From Coix lacryma-jobi var. lacryma-jobi (Eukaryota > Streptophyta > Magnoliopsida > Poales > Poaceae): 64,000 nt of DNA. Below the pieces are notes generated by a model. That model was not told where the DNA came from. It made no database searches and saw only the letters and a list, made by a program, of their open reading frames with translations. This document shows positions 11,434 to 23,035 of the stretch, piece by piece (positions within the stretch are counted from its first letter, which is position 1; each line of letters starts with the position of its first letter). A program made the translations under genes and the position numbers. The DNA lies in the NCBI GenBank assembly GCA_009763385.1, contig CM019823.1, forward strand, positions 49,121,528-49,185,527. The letters run 5' to 3'.

Positions 11434-12235
11434 AGTCCCAGTGAGGGCGATTTTGGTCGCCCTTTGCTCAAATCTTTCCCAAATCGATTCAAACCAAAAT
11501 CTCAAGTTCCCAAACTTGGAGAAGATGATCACGGGGTAGTTAGGAGACTATCCCCAAGAAATCATCCGCTCAAATCGACTAGAACTCCGGGAAATCACAA
11601 GGGAAGGTGGATGAACCGAAAAAGCACCACGAAAACGAAATCGTCCCGATCTATTCGATCATGAGGAGTTAGATGAATTCCTTTGGTCGAAATGACCTCC
11701 TCAATGATACGAACAAAATGATTCAAATGGATTTTGCAAAGACGCACTAGAGAGGGAGATCGAGTGATGGGAAAATCGCGGAGAAATGAAGAACGCGAAG
11801 AACACGAACCAAAACGCGAATCAACTCAACGATCTGCAGCAGAAGCGCAAACACACGCTACGACAGTGAGGTTACGGCCTCACTTCCTCAAAATCAACAG
11901 TACACAGAGGCAAGTCTCTCTGCGGATCTCAGCTAGCTACAGCAGGGGATTGGGAGAGCAGGAAACCCTAGAAAGCAAGAGCAAAATAACTGAGATTGTT
12001 GGGGAGGAGGGTGTCTCCCCCTACTTAACCTATTCCTAACCTAAGTCTAATTCCTACTCTACCCCTCTCTAATTATAGAGCGAACCAGCTAAACCCTAAG
12101 GTTATTCTGGACCAACTCGAAGATAGTGGTGATCCGATGGCCACGCCCGCACAACTCGTAGCGTCGCCTCGACGCGACCTCCCGATTGCTGCCACGTGCC
12201 GTCCTCGCTCTGCCCGTCCTTTTCCCGGACGCCGC

Positions 12236-12473
12236 ACCCCCGGTTTTGTGGCCGAAACCGGGAAACCAGGCCTTCACGCCATCCCCCGGTTTTGAGGCCC
12301 AAACCGGGAAACCAGCCTCCAAGTCCATCGCCTGAGTTTTGTGGCCCAAACTCAGAAACCCGCAGCGCCCAGGTTTTGAGGCTCAACCTGGAAACCGAGC
12401 ACCCGAGTTTTGTGGCCCAAACTCGGAAACCGTCCACCCGGTGTTTTTTCTGTGGCTCAACCACCAAACCGGA
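12236..12473. repeat. U3 stem-loop array (C1)
   Basis: About six inverted repeats with core GTTTTGTGGCCCAAAC or variants and outer stems CCCGG/CCGGG, CTGAG/CTCAG, CCAGG/CCTGG and CCGAG/CTCGG. Confidence 0.75.
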
Positions 12474-12550
12474 GTTGTAGAAGGGATGCACCGCCCGTGC
12501 AGCCCTTCCACCGACACGTGTCCCCAGGTCCTCGACCCGAGCAACACCGT

Positions 12551-13088
12551 TGTGGCAGAACCTCCTGAATTAAGTGGCCCACATGCACCCATCATTGTCC
12601 TAAAGACTTCTGATTGGCGTGCATGTGTTCCAAATGACTCAAGAGATCTGTCGGGTGTCCTCGGGAAACCCGAATCATCCACGTTACATTCTTTTCAGGA
12701 TTTCCCTCATCAAGCATCACAGTATTACAACAGTTTTATAGATAAGATAAATCAGAGTAAAGCGGAAAGACTATATAATATAGATCGAAACTTAGGTTTA
12801 AAAGTTTACAATCCAGAAGTACTTGATACATAAAAGTGTCAGAACTTCTTATTACATATACCACACAAATTTTTTTACTTGCCCAAGGTGAAACATCAGA
12901 GTCATTATCACTCTCCTCCACAAGAGTGAAGAAACATTGTCCACCAAAAGGATGATCAATGAACTCACCTGCAACAAACCTTGAGTACAAAAGTACTCAA
13001 CAAGACTTAACCGTCTAGAAAAGAGGAGAAGACTCAGGTATGAAAGCTATAGGGATTCAAGGTAAGGCTTTAGCAAGATCAAAACATT
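12551..13088. mobile_element. Gypsy-like LTR fragment
   Basis: A 0.54-kb non-coding block wedged between the truncated C1 LTR and C2 pol. It starts TGTGGCAGAACC, consistent with an LTR terminus, and contains the palindrome TGAGTAC-AAAA-GTACTCA near 12983-13000. A similar but degenerate GTAC-containing inverted repeat (AAGTAC / GTACTT) occurs near 5458-5474 in the G1 LTR. No coding potential, no second terminus and no target duplication were found, so only a fragment is claimed. Confidence 0.4.
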
Positions 13089-13090
13089 TC

Positions 13091-16000
13091 TTAACCTGGT
13101 TATGGGTGTCTACATGCCTAAGATCAATGTCGCCTTTCTCATAGTGATCACGAAGAAAGTGAAAGCGGACATCGATGTGTTTGGTCTTGGAGTGAGGAAT
13201 AGGGTTCTTTGCTACACTAATGGCAGAAGTGCTATCGCAAAGCAAAGGGACCCGACTGAAATCTAGACCAAAATCACGCAATGTAGCAACCATCCATAAA
13301 AGCTGCGAAGCACAAGAAGCAGCGGCAACATACTCGGCTTCTGTAGTAGCCTGGGCTACATTTCACTGTTTGCGAGAAGACCACGAGACCAAAGAAGAGC
13401 CAAGAAACTGACACGTCCCAGAAGTAGACTTTCGCTCAAGCCGATAGCCGGCAAAATCCGCGTCGGAATAACCACAAAGCGAGAGATTCGAAGAAGAGGA
13501 ATACCAAAGTCCGAACTCAGGAGTGTATCAGAGGTACCACATGATGCGCTTGACCACTTGCTTGTGGGAAGTCCGAGGGGACGCCTGAAAACGAGTGAAC
13601 AGACACACAGAAAACTGTATATCTGGCCTTGTCGCCGTCAGGTACAGAAGCAAGCCAATCATGCTTCTGTACTCCTTCTGGTCAACCGGCTCTCCGTCCT
13701 GGTCCGCGTCCATCGCCACAGTCATCGGCATGGGCGTCGTAAGAGGCTTGGCCTCGCCCATGTCGAATTTCTTCAGGATGTCCTTCGTGTATTTTCCTTG
13801 ATGCACGAACGTCCCGTCTCGGGTTTGCTTGATTTGCAACCCGAGGAAGAAGGTCAACTCACCCATCATACTCATCTCAAACTCCCTTCTCATGGTATCT
13901 GCAAACTTGGCAACAAGTGCGTGAGAGGAGCCACCAAAGATGATATCATCCACGTAAATCTGGACTATCGGGGTATCATTGCCTTGCTTGAGGAGAAACA
14001 AAGTTCTATCGACCCGTCCCATTTTAAAACCCTTAGAGAGTAAAAAGGTTTTCAACCGCTCATACCACGCTCTTGGGGCTTGTTTCAAACGATACAAAGC
14101 TTTTGAAAGTTTATAAACATGGTTTGGAAACTTGGCTTCCTCGAAACCAGGGGGTTGCCTAACATAAACCTCTTCCTCTATATACCCATTCAAGAAGGCA
14201 CTCTTGACATCCATCTGATAAAGCTTAAAACCCTTCGAAGCAGCAAAGGCTAGAAGGATTCTAATGGCTTCTAAATGGGCTACAGGGGCAAAGGTTTCCT
14301 CATAGTCTATCCCCTCTTTTTGGCAAAAACCCTGGGCTACTAGCCTAGCCTTGTTCCTCACTACCATCCCATCCTCACCCTCTTTGTTTTTGAAAACCCA
14401 TTTGGTACCTATCGGGTGGCATTCTGGTGGTGGTGGAACTAGGGTCCAAACTTGGTTTCGCTCAAAGTTTTCTAGCTCCTCATGCATGGCATTTACCCAG
14501 TTAGGATCAGAAAGTGCGTGTCCAACATCTTTGGGCTCAAAAGAAGCAACGAATGCAGAATGAGCAAAGTGTGAGATTTCATACGCTCGCGACCGCGTGA
14601 CTCGCTGGTCGATGCCACCGATCATCTGCTGCGGGGGGTGAGACTGCTGAACGCTCCGGGGTGCTTGCCTCGCCGAAGTCGCCTCCCCCTCGCCAGATGC
14701 TGTCGCTCTCCCGGGTGCAGCGGGGTGTGGGGTGCTTGCTGGAGAGGTGGCTCAAGAGGACCCCAAGAAGAAGAAGTCGTGGGATCGGGTCCTCGAGCTG
14801 AAGTAGTCGTCGCAGGGTCAACGGGGGCAGCCAGTGGAATTGGCTCGGGATCACCCCAATCGGCATTCTCCTGCTCCTCCTCCACAAAGATGGTCTCTCC
14901 CAGCTCCTGTTCTCCTGCAACATCAAAAGCAGAAGAAACATAAGGCATAGTCTCATCGAATGTGACCTCGCAGGTCTCTACTATCTGGTTAGTTTCAAGG
15001 TTAAGAACTCGATAAGCGCACGAATGCGAAGCATAACCAAGAAACACGCCATCAGCAGAGCGAGATTCAAATTTGTCCAAATTGCCTTCCTTCAGGATAA
15101 AGCACTTACACCCAAACACCCGAAAATGAGATGCCTTGGGTACCCGTCCAAAACGCAACTCGTAAGAAGTTTTCTTCATGAAAGCCCCAAGAAAGATGCG
15201 ATTTGCAACATGGCAAGCGGTGTTGATCGCCTCGGCCCAAAAACGCCTAGGAGTCCTATGCTCATCAAGCATCGTCCTGGCCATCTCAACAAGGGTCCGG
15301 TTCTTGCGCTCAACAACACCGTTTTGCTGGGGAACATAAGGAGAAGAAAACTGATGCTCGATTCCATTAGAAGAACAGAAAGAGGCAAACTGAGAGTTAT
15401 CAAAATCAGTACCATTATCACTACGAATAGCTCTAATGGTATCAGGGGGAAACTCAGTTTTCAACCTCAAAATCAAATCACGAGCAAAAGGAAAAGCTTC
15501 ATCCTTACCCTCCTAGAAAAATACCCAAGAGTACCTCCAAAAATCGTCAACGATCACAAGAACGTACCACTTCCCACCCACTGAGCAAACCCGAGCTGGA
15601 CCAACTGTGTCCATGTGTAAAAGCTCGCCGGGTCGCTTGGTCATCACCTGATTAACAGGTGGATGAGAAGCAGCAACCATCTTCCCGTGACGACACGGAT
15701 GGCAAACAAGGTCCTTCTGAAACTTAAGCTTGGGCAATCCTTGGATTAGGCCAAGTGAGCTAAGTCTTGCAAGAAAGTCAAAACTCAAGTGACCGAGCCT
15801 CCTATGCCACTTCCACAAATCAGAAGAAGAACCAGCCATCAAACATCTAGCAGAGCCGAAAGAACGAGAAAAGTCGGCTTTGAAAACACGGCCAAAAGGG
15901 ACGATCCAACAAATAAGATCTCCCCGAGGTCTAAAACACGACTCAAACCCTTCTTAAAGCGCACTTCACAATCATCCTCAAGAAGTTGCGAAACAGAAAG

Positions 16001-16228
16001 CAAATTGTAATGCAAGTTCGAAACCAATGCAACATCCTTGAGAACGAAGTTCTCATTGAGCCGGATAGCTCCATGAGAAACAACCTTACCTCTACTATTA
16101 TCCCCGAAAGTGACGTACTCCTTGTGCATCACGGGGCTAAGGCTGGAGAACCATTCCTTGTTTCCGGTCATGTGGCGCGAACACCCAGAATCCATGAGCC
16201 ACATGTTCTCCAACCAAAGTTCCTGCAT
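13091..16228 (-). pseudogene. pol: Copia pol (PR-IN-RT-RH), broken (C2)
   Basis: The ATG at 16228-16226 overlaps the gag stop by one base (TGATG). Protease MDSGCSRHMTG lies near 16170; integrase zinc region and DDE core (IRSDNGTDF, NGVVERKNRT) span about 15250-15800; RT with YQMDVKSAFLNG near 14200 and YVDD near 13950; RNase H tail with DSTSAISVAKNP near 13210. Breaks: stop near 15512 after YSWVFF, a frame change near 14622-14640, stop at about 13526 (WYL then stop), and TGA near 13370 inside the RNase H AEY region. The last residues of RNase H are replaced at the left junction. Confidence 0.85.
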
Positions 16229-18969
16229 CAATAGAAAGGCAGGTAGTGAGCATATGGCACAACACTGGGGTTAGTATACTGAGAAGGATACCAGTGCTGT
16301 GTCATAGGCCCAGAAAAAGTGTTAGTAGCAACAGCAAACTGTCCTCGTTCCATGGGTGAATAGCAATCACCACCAACCTGAAGGGGTGGTCCGCTATGGA
16401 ACGGAAAACCTCCAAACTGACCTACCTGTCCCATCTGAGCAAAGCGATCACCACCATACTAAAAAGGTGGTCCACTGTGGGACTGAACAGCAAAGCCTCT
16501 TACACTCGGCTCACAGTCGTATTGAGGACGACCGGAACCGCGACGGGCACGACCACCACCCCGTGGTCTGGCTGCCTGGGGCCTAGCCACCTGAGGGGGT
16601 GCACCTCCAGGCCTAGCGCCCTGCATTTGAGCTCCCTGACCCTGCACACCATGGAGAGGGTGGTGCCTGGCCTGGTTGTTCAGCTCCAACTCCTTCCTAG
16701 CGTCTCTCTTCCTCCGAAAGCAAAAGTCAGCTAGGTGACCCTCACGGTGACAATACTCGCACTCGAACCTCACCACTCTCTTGGGTTGTTGGTTCCTATG
16801 ATAGCGGGGGTTGTTCACTCTGGTTGGTTGCTTGCCCCTCGGAAGGGGATTACTAGAGACATCAGGAAGGGTGTCAAGTGTGTTCTTAAGATGGTTAGGT
16901 TTGGGAACCCACACTTGCTTGTGAGGTGGAGCCTTGGGAGGTTCATCATGGATGCCATCCTTGGTGATAGGCTTGGGAGGCTCAGGTGGGGTGATCTTGA
17001 TAAGCTTAGGGATAGCGGATGGCTTCTCACTAGGGCTCACTCCACTAAACTCACCGATCTTGCCAAAGATACTAGCACCCTTCCCACCTGAAGCAAAGCC
17101 TACTCCCGAACAATCAGTTCCTCTCTTGAACTGACTGATCATCATGCCCAACTGCGGCTCACTGCATGACACCCAACTCAGGACGGACCGAAGGTATGTG
17201 TTTTCCTCCTCGGTTTGCATCCTGGCATGCCGACAGTTGGCAATCTCAAGCTCCATCCCCATGCATCGCTCACATGGAGCGGACAAGGTGCTAACTGAGC
17301 TGGCCTTCATAGCTTCAGCAAGCTTGGCACTAACTTCTGTCAACTCAGTTCGCAAGCTAGGACAAAGCTTGCACGCACCCAGCAAAGAAGGCTTAGCCTT
17401 CACTTTCTCCAGCTCCTTCTTCAGGGAGGGACACTCTTTGCAGTCACCCACCAAGTCTAGCCTACTCTTCAGCTCATCATACACCTCAATCAAAGAGGCA
17501 TACTTGGTTTGCAAGATGGCAAAGTTTGTCATATGCATCGTGCACTCCTCACACTCCTCCTCATCAGACACTTTCACCTCAGACTTAGCAAACTCAAGCT
17601 CCTTAAGCGCATCATTCATCTTAGCCTTAAACTCGTTGCGCTCTCGGATAGCTCGCTTGAGTTGCTTGTCCTGACCGAGAACTATGTCGACAAGAGAATC
17701 GTGCTCACCGGTAAGACGATCGACAAGAGAAGAGGATGATACCTCAGAAACGTCGTCGTCGTCGTCGGTGCCATCGTCCTTGTCTTGGCACTTGCGGTCA
17801 TCTTCGTCCAAGGCCATGGTGCAAAGGCCCTTGGAGGATTTGCCGAAGAAGCAGAGTCCGTTGAAGCGTTCTTCAGTCTTGTGCTCGGACCCATCGTCGC
17901 TGGAGTCGCCATCGGAAGTCTTCTCGCCGTCGCTGAAGGTGGCGAGGAAGGCACGCTTGCCGGCATCAAAAGCCTTCTCCATGTTCTCTCGGTGGTAGCC
18001 TCCCTTCTTCTTCTTCCCGGCCTTGATCTCCGGCTTGCCCTTGCGCCTGGAGTTACGGTTCTTGCCGGGGAAGGTCTTGTCGTGCTTGGGGCAATTCGCG
18101 ACGAAGTGATCCGGATCCCCACATCTGTAGCAGCCCTCACATGCGCCACCACGCCGGTGATTCAGGCGGTTGTTGTGAAACCGCGAGAACCGGGTGATGA
18201 TGAGGGCGAGCTCGTCATCGTCCAACGCCTCCACCTGCTCCTCTATCACTGAAAGCAAAGAAGACAAAGCAAAGAGAGGTGGTGAAGCGTCAGCGGAAAG
18301 AGTCGATCCACCCTTGCCTGAGACCAAAGCCATGGAATGTGAAGATGGGTTCTTCAGCTTGGCCTGAGTCAAGTGATCGATCTCAGTGGACTTGAGCTTG
18401 CTGAATAGCTCGTCCACGGTGAGGGTGTCGTAAGCAGCAGACTCAATGATGGTCGACACCTTCACCTCCCATACCCTCCGATCCAGGGCGTATAGCAACT
18501 TGAGAGCCCTATCATGATCGTCATAGGGTAAGTTGGCCCGATTGGCACGCATCTTGTTCACGATCGTCTGGAAACGAGCGAACATAGCGTCAATCGTCTC
18601 ACCCTCCAACTGAACAAAGTTCTCGTACTCTCGCTTGCACGTCTCGAAGAGTCTGGTCTTGACCAGAGCGGTCCCCTCGTGATAGCTCTGAAGCTTCACC
18701 CAGATCTCTCGTGCCGTCTCAAGCTCAGAGACACGTTCAAACTCAGGAAGGGAGATGCTGGCCAAAAGAGCGTTACGGGCCTTTGATTTGGCCTCGTGCT
18801 GGTCAATCTGGACCTGACCCACACGAGCTGGAAGGACCACGTACTCAGCATTCTCGCATATTTCCCAAACGGAAGAACTGATGCTGTTGAGATAAGCACG
18901 CATCCGAATCTTCCAATAGGGATAGTTCGTTCCATCGAACCATGGAGCCTTGCCGTTCCCTCGTTCCAT
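16228..18969 (-). pseudogene. gag: Copia gag, 836 codons open (C2)
   Basis: ATG at 18969, just inside the primer binding site. N-terminal domain begins APWFDGTNYPYWKIRM (residues about 8-23). First knuckle CYRCGDPDHFVANC at about 278; C-x2-C coiled-coil repeats (CEECTMHM, CKECPSLKKEL, CKLCPSLRTEL, CERCMGMELEI) at about 480-590; second knuckle CEYCHREGHLADFC at about 735. The frame is open from 18969 to a TAG at 16459-16461, then continues in frame to the natural TGA at 16228-16230. The premature stop lies after both knuckles, so a nearly full Gag could be made. Confidence 0.85.
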
Positions 18970-19018
18970 GTTGCCCTTAGGATCCGAAACCGATTAAGGT
19001 AGAAGAGATCCTTAACCG

Positions 19019-19030
19019 GCTCCGATACCA
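19019..19030 (-). other. Primer binding site (C2)
   Basis: Minus strand TGGTATCGGAGC, one mismatch to the initiator methionine tRNA end, two bases from the LTR. Confidence 0.8.
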
Positions 19031-19289
19031 ATTGAAGGACCGAATAAGTGACCAGAGGGGGGTGAATGGGAGCTTAAAATTTTCTTTTGAAAACTTGTCG
19101 CCACTATCCCATAAGTCAACCCCTTCAGCAAACCCTAGAGCTCGTAAGTGTCCACGACCCTAGATGTAGGGTGGATGCTTCCAAGAAGCACAGCGAGACA
19201 CTCTACGACTCTAGAAACCCAATGCAAAAACCGGAAACCAAGATCGATAACAAACGAACGAACCACGGACGAAACAGCGTGAATCAGCA

Positions 19290-19544
19290 GCATCGGACGC
19301 TGACCTGCATCCGATGTCCAAGCACTGGACGCGTCCGATGCGAAACGGGTGGTTCTGGAACCTTACTGGACACCCATCGGACGCTGTGAACAGTGATCAT
19401 CCAGCGTCCGATGCTTTGGCTCTGGCGCGTCCGATGCCTAGCGTCCGATGCCAACTCAAACGCGACAAAAACGACACGTGTCACCGGAGCGTCCGATGCC
19501 TTGAACACCAGCGTCCGATGCTCTCGTGACGAGGGTCTGATGCC
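19290..19544. repeat. Leader array of GCGTCCGATGC motifs (C2)
   Basis: About nine copies of GCGTCCGATGC or its reverse complement GCATCGGACGC, in both orientations, so distant copies can pair. Confidence 0.8.
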
Positions 19545-20140
19545 CCCGAAAAGAGCACAACTCTTCGGTGATTCAACCCGATCTCCTCCGAATCAAAAGC
19601 TCTAGGGCTAGGATTCGATCTGAGAGATCACAAGTGTGTTAGTGAGCTACTCATAAGAGATCATGGCTCGAACCTAACTCCAAATCGGTGAATCGGAAGA
19701 TTTCGGGACAAAGGACCAAGAACGTGATCCAAAACTAAAATCGCCCGATCTCCTAGACCATGAGGTTAGAGATGAATTCCTTTGGTAGAAAGAATTGCCT
19801 CACGATCTAGAACAACTTGGTTCAAATGGATTAGCAAAAGATGCAACAAGCAAAGAGACCAATCGACGGGAAAAACGTGCAGAAAAAGCAATCCACGAAG
19901 AACACAAACAAAACGCGAATGACAACCACGAATTTGCAACCGTGTGGCTACCACACGCTACAAACGTGAGATTACGGTCTCACTTCCTGAACTTCCCAAA
20001 ACATAGAGACATGATTGAGCCTTTCCTGTGGATCCCTAGCAGCTAGGTATGATTAGACCCTAAGCGGGAGCTAAGGAGAGAGAGAGAGAGTACTTAGGAA
20101 CAAATGACTGCCAGGATAATGGGAGAGGAGGGGTGTCTCT

Positions 20141-20153
20141 CTTATTTATAGCC
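20141..20153 (-). promoter_or_regulatory. TATA box of C2 LTR
   Basis: Minus strand GGCTATAAATAAG, a strong plant TATA box. It splits the LTR into about 0.95 kb of U3 and about 1.1 kb of transcribed leader. Confidence 0.65.
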
Positions 20154-20407
20154 TAATACAATAATCCCCTTTCTACCCCTAGATACAAGAGCGAAGCGGC
20201 CAACCCTAGGGGTATCCCGGTCCAACTCTGCCGGTTGACGATCCGACGGCCACGCGCCTTCCTCATCCTTAGCTTCGCCTCGACGCAAGCCTCAGGATGC
20301 CGCCACGTGCCGCCCTGTCGACCGCCGCGCCTTCCTCGCGGATAGCTGCGCCGCCGCGCCAGCCTCTCCACGCCGCCACGCGTCGACCGTCCTTTTTGCG
20401 AACCTCC

Positions 20408-20655
20408 CCCGGTTTTGAGGCCAAAACCGGGAAACCTGGGCCTTTCCCCGGTTTTGAGGCTGTGAAACCGGGAAACCTGTCCTCCGGCTGAGTTTTGTGG
20501 CCCAAACTCAGAAACCCGCACGCCCAGGTTTTGAGGCTCAAACCTGGAAACCGTCCACGCCGGGTTTTGAGGCCCAAACTCGGAAACCGGCCACCCCGAG
20601 TTTTGAGGCCCAAACTCGGAAACTATCGAGGGTAGCTTTTTGAGGCTCAGCTACA
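20408..20655. repeat. U3 stem-loop array (C2)
   Basis: Seven inverted repeats about 255-510 bp upstream of the TATA box. Stems include CCCGG/CCGGG, CTGAG/CTCAG, CCAGG/CCTGG, CCGAG/CTCGG and GTAGC/GCTAC around a GTTTTGAGGCCCAAAC core. Confidence 0.8.
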
Positions 20656-21200
20656 GAACCCACGCCGTAGACGGGATGTGGTTCGCACACCCCGAGTTCC
20701 AGCACCGATGTCGGAGCATGTCCAGCCTCCATGCCGGGCATAGTGCATTCGCCATCCTTATCGGCCTCCCGCCAAGTGTCACGACGCCATCACCTTCCTC
20801 CCGACTTGGCCGATGCACCGCACATCCCCATGTGCTCTTGCTTGTTGACGCCATGTGCTAGCTACCACAGCTGGTCCTCAGGTCTCCCGGTCCGTCGGTC
20901 CAAGCTCCACGTCCGCCCTTTATCGCTGCCGGTCCGTCGGCACGGCACGTCCCTACTTGACCTTCACCTCACCTTCAACCACTGCCTGAGTTTCGCACCT
21001 GCACATCAACACAGCCAAGAGACATGTTGCCCGTTGATCGATCACTCATCACTCAGGAAGGGAACCACAAGGGCACATATCAACCTTGTGTTCTCAGCTT
21101 CTTCATTCTTGATGGCTTGTCTTCTTTGGCATTGATAGCGGCGTCTTTCACTTCTACTCTTCTTAGGTGCTTCATTGGGTATGTAATTGATGAAGTAGCA

Positions 21201-21641
21201 TCATACCTTCTCTTCAGGAAAGTGAAAATGGATCTCCCCTTGCTTCATGTAGATGGTTGCACTCATAGTGTACATGAACGGTCTTCCTAGGATGAGGTGG
21301 ACATCATCGTCTTCTCCCATGTCGAGAATCAAGAAGTCCGTGAGGACTTCATGACCTCTAATTCTGACTATGACGTCTTCCACTATTCCTTCCGGAAATC
21401 AGAATGTTTGGTCTGCTAGCTGTATCTGCAAGTATGTTGGTTCCAGTGGTGCATCACGAAATAAATGTTTATATGTTATCGTAGACATGATGTTGACACT
21501 TGAGCCGATGTCGCAGAATGTTTTGTAGAAGGTACTCTCCTTGATTATGCAGTCAATGGCAGGTACTCCTGGATCATAAAGCTTCTCAAGGCGTAGTGGA
21601 GGTTGAGTGGTGTCTTCTGGTGGTTCAACAATGTTGACCAT
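21201..21641 (-). pseudogene. Second protease-like domain (PR2) of G3
   Basis: Two minus-strand frames, 21641-21399 and 21383-21201, together make a retropepsin-like fold: FCDIGSSVNIMSTITY (active-site region, DIGSS), then LILGRPFMYTMSATIY, the hydrophobic flap partner region. The frames are separated by a TGA near 21400. It lies directly downstream of PR1 and repeats its layout. Not recognised as part of a usual Athila polyprotein. Confidence 0.65.
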
Positions 21642-22466
21642 CCATACTAGTTCTTGCTCTTATGGCTTCGTCTTGTTCCTCCCCCTTCGGGGCTGCAGGT
21701 CCATACTCGTACTCATATGGTGACTGTGGGTGTACACGAGTTTTGAGTGTGCGATTCTTGAAATTGAACCTCTCCTTCCTATTGTTGATCGTGAAGCAGA
21801 TCTTGGCGCTTTTGGTGTAGATGATGGCTTTAGTTGTACTTAGGAATGGTCTTCCCAAGATGATGGGTGCTCTTTCATCTCCTCCAGTTTCCACTATCAC
21901 AAAATCTACTAGGACAGGTGATTGTCCAACTTGTACTTGAACATCTTCAAGGGTTCCTTGGGGTAGCAAAGTGTCTGATCTGCATGCTGCAAACACATGG
22001 TTGTGTACAACAATGGTTGACCATGAATTTTCTCATAGATTACCTTAGGTATAATGTTGACACTTGCTCCAAGATCACAGACGGCTTCGTCAAAGGTGTG
22101 GGGTCCAATGGTGATCGGGATGATAGGTCTCCCTGGATCTCCTTTCTTCTCGGGTAGATTCTCATCTCCCCATCCTCTGTACTTTGGCCTTGGTGGAGCT
22201 GTGAAGTAATCTCCTGCATTAAAAATGTCTACAAGATTTGCAGTTTCTAATTCTTCCGGATTCCCTGGAATCTTACCTTTTTCGGTCATAGGTACAAAAG
22301 CGGCTAGCTGAGAAATTTGTGATTCTATCATCTTATTAAAGCTAAGCTGATTCTTAATAGCAGAAGTAAAGCTTTCCATTCTATTATTAATGGTTTCAAG
22401 TATTTTATCATTGGAAGCTATCTTTGTGGACATATTATCAATAACTTTATTTTGATTAACAATCAT
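21642..22466 (-). pseudogene. Gag tail and first protease domain (PR1) of G3
   Basis: The frame from 22466 begins with a predicted helical stretch, then VCDLGASVNIIPKVIYEKI (active-site region, DLGAS, near 22040-22090). After a frame change near 21910-21990 it continues as APIILGRPFLSTTKAIIYTKSA. An acidic/proline-rich tail follows to about 21660. Aspartic proteases of this type cut Gag-Pol; D-L-G replaces the more common D-S/T-G, as I recall for Athila. The frame change makes this copy inactive. Confidence 0.7.
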
Positions 22467-22621
22467 TTCTCTTAAAGGCGGTTGGTTGAAGTTGTTACGT
22501 TGGTAATTACCTGAGTTGTTACCTTGGTAGTTGGGTCTCTGTTGCTGATTGCATCCTTGATTCTATTGAGGACAATAGTTGTTGTTGTTGATGTAGTTCA
22601 CATCCTCTTGGACTTTTGGAC

Positions 22622-22665
22622 AGTTGCTTCTTGTGTGGCCAGTGCCTCCACACTCTTCATAAGTC
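22622..22665 (-). pseudogene. Damaged zinc knuckle of G3 gag
   Basis: Reads YEECGGTGHTRSNC; the expected first cysteine of C-x2-C-x4-H-x4-C is tyrosine. It is followed by an asparagine/glutamine-rich linker to the protease region. Confidence 0.55.
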
Positions 22666-22759
22666 ATGCGAGAATCGTGGATGTGCATGACTTCCTTCTT
22701 CCCTTGGTGTCGTTCATTGAGCTTCTTAATCAGTAGGTCTCACTACACCACAACACCAG

Positions 22760-23035
22760 AATTGGCGTCAGAGCATCTGACGCTGAAAGCAGCTATAGAG
22801 GCAGACAATCTGACGCTAAAAACTTATAGCGTCAGTCCTCTGCTGACGCTGTAAGTCCTGACGCTAAAAATCTTTAGCGTCAGACAGGACTTTTAGCGTC
22901 AGACAGCCTGATGCCCTGAATATTTTTAGCGTCAGACAGCCCGCGGCTAGTTTTTAGCGTCAGACAGCCAGCTGCTACTCTTTAGCGTCAGACTGCGCAC
23001 TGCTATAGATAGTTTTAGCGTCAGATGGTCTATCG
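22760..23035. repeat. Left subterminal repeats of the CACTA
   Basis: About ten copies of TAGCGTCAGAC or its reverse complement in both orientations; presumed binding sites of the element's TnpA-like protein (by analogy to En/Spm). Confidence 0.8.

Larger units (their letters stand above)
5775..12550 (-). mobile_element. C1: degenerate Ty1/copia (SIRE/Maximus-like)
   Basis: Minus-strand copia element. From right to left: 5' LTR (10777-12550, outer end lost), primer binding site, gag, then protease, integrase and part of the reverse transcriptase, cut at 5775 by G1. Order PR-IN-RT and two-knuckle gag define copia; long LTR, long gag and RT wording place it in the SIRE/Maximus lineage (inference). 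Gag and pol are close to those of C4 but carry several stops and frameshifts. Its RNase H, 3' spacer and 3' LTR are left of G1, outside the window. Confidence 0.85.
10777..12550 (-). repeat. 5' LTR of C1, outer end missing
   Basis: Inner end reads TAAAGGACCG (TGAAGGACCG in relatives). It is homologous to the C4 LTR over the outer two thirds, but its leader array is the GCGGACTGTCCGC type instead. Homology to C4 stops at 12550, where unrelated sequence starting TGTGGCAGAACC begins, so the start of U3 is lost. Confidence 0.8.
13089..21096 (-). mobile_element. C2: Ty1/copia (SIRE/Maximus-like), 3' end truncated
   Basis: Right to left: 5' LTR 19033-21096, primer binding site, gag 18969-16228, then pol down to an RNase H tail cut at about 13089. 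The 3' spacer and 3' LTR are missing. Gag is clearly diverged from C1/C4 (APWFDGTNYPYW against PPFFDGTNYAYW), so it is a different subfamily. The right LTR end abuts gypsy element G3. Confidence 0.85.
19033..21096 (-). repeat. 5' LTR of C2
   Basis: Plus-strand edges TGAAGGACCG and GTGTTCTCA; 2064 bp. Same subfamily as the C3 LTR (26950-28904) throughout. The right edge is defined by comparison with C3, whose LTR ends at the same place before its polypurine tract. Confidence 0.85.
21097..22740 (-). mobile_element. G3: Athila-like Ty3/gypsy, gag tail and proteases
   Basis: Left part of a minus-strand gypsy element split by the CACTA transposon; its right part is 26007-26949. It contains the gag tail with a damaged knuckle, then two protease-like domains. 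RT and everything further 3' are missing because C2 abuts at 21096. The Gag wording (ATALVEKIASNQGWNEER) and a D-[LI]-G protease active site fit the Athila lineage. Confidence 0.75.
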
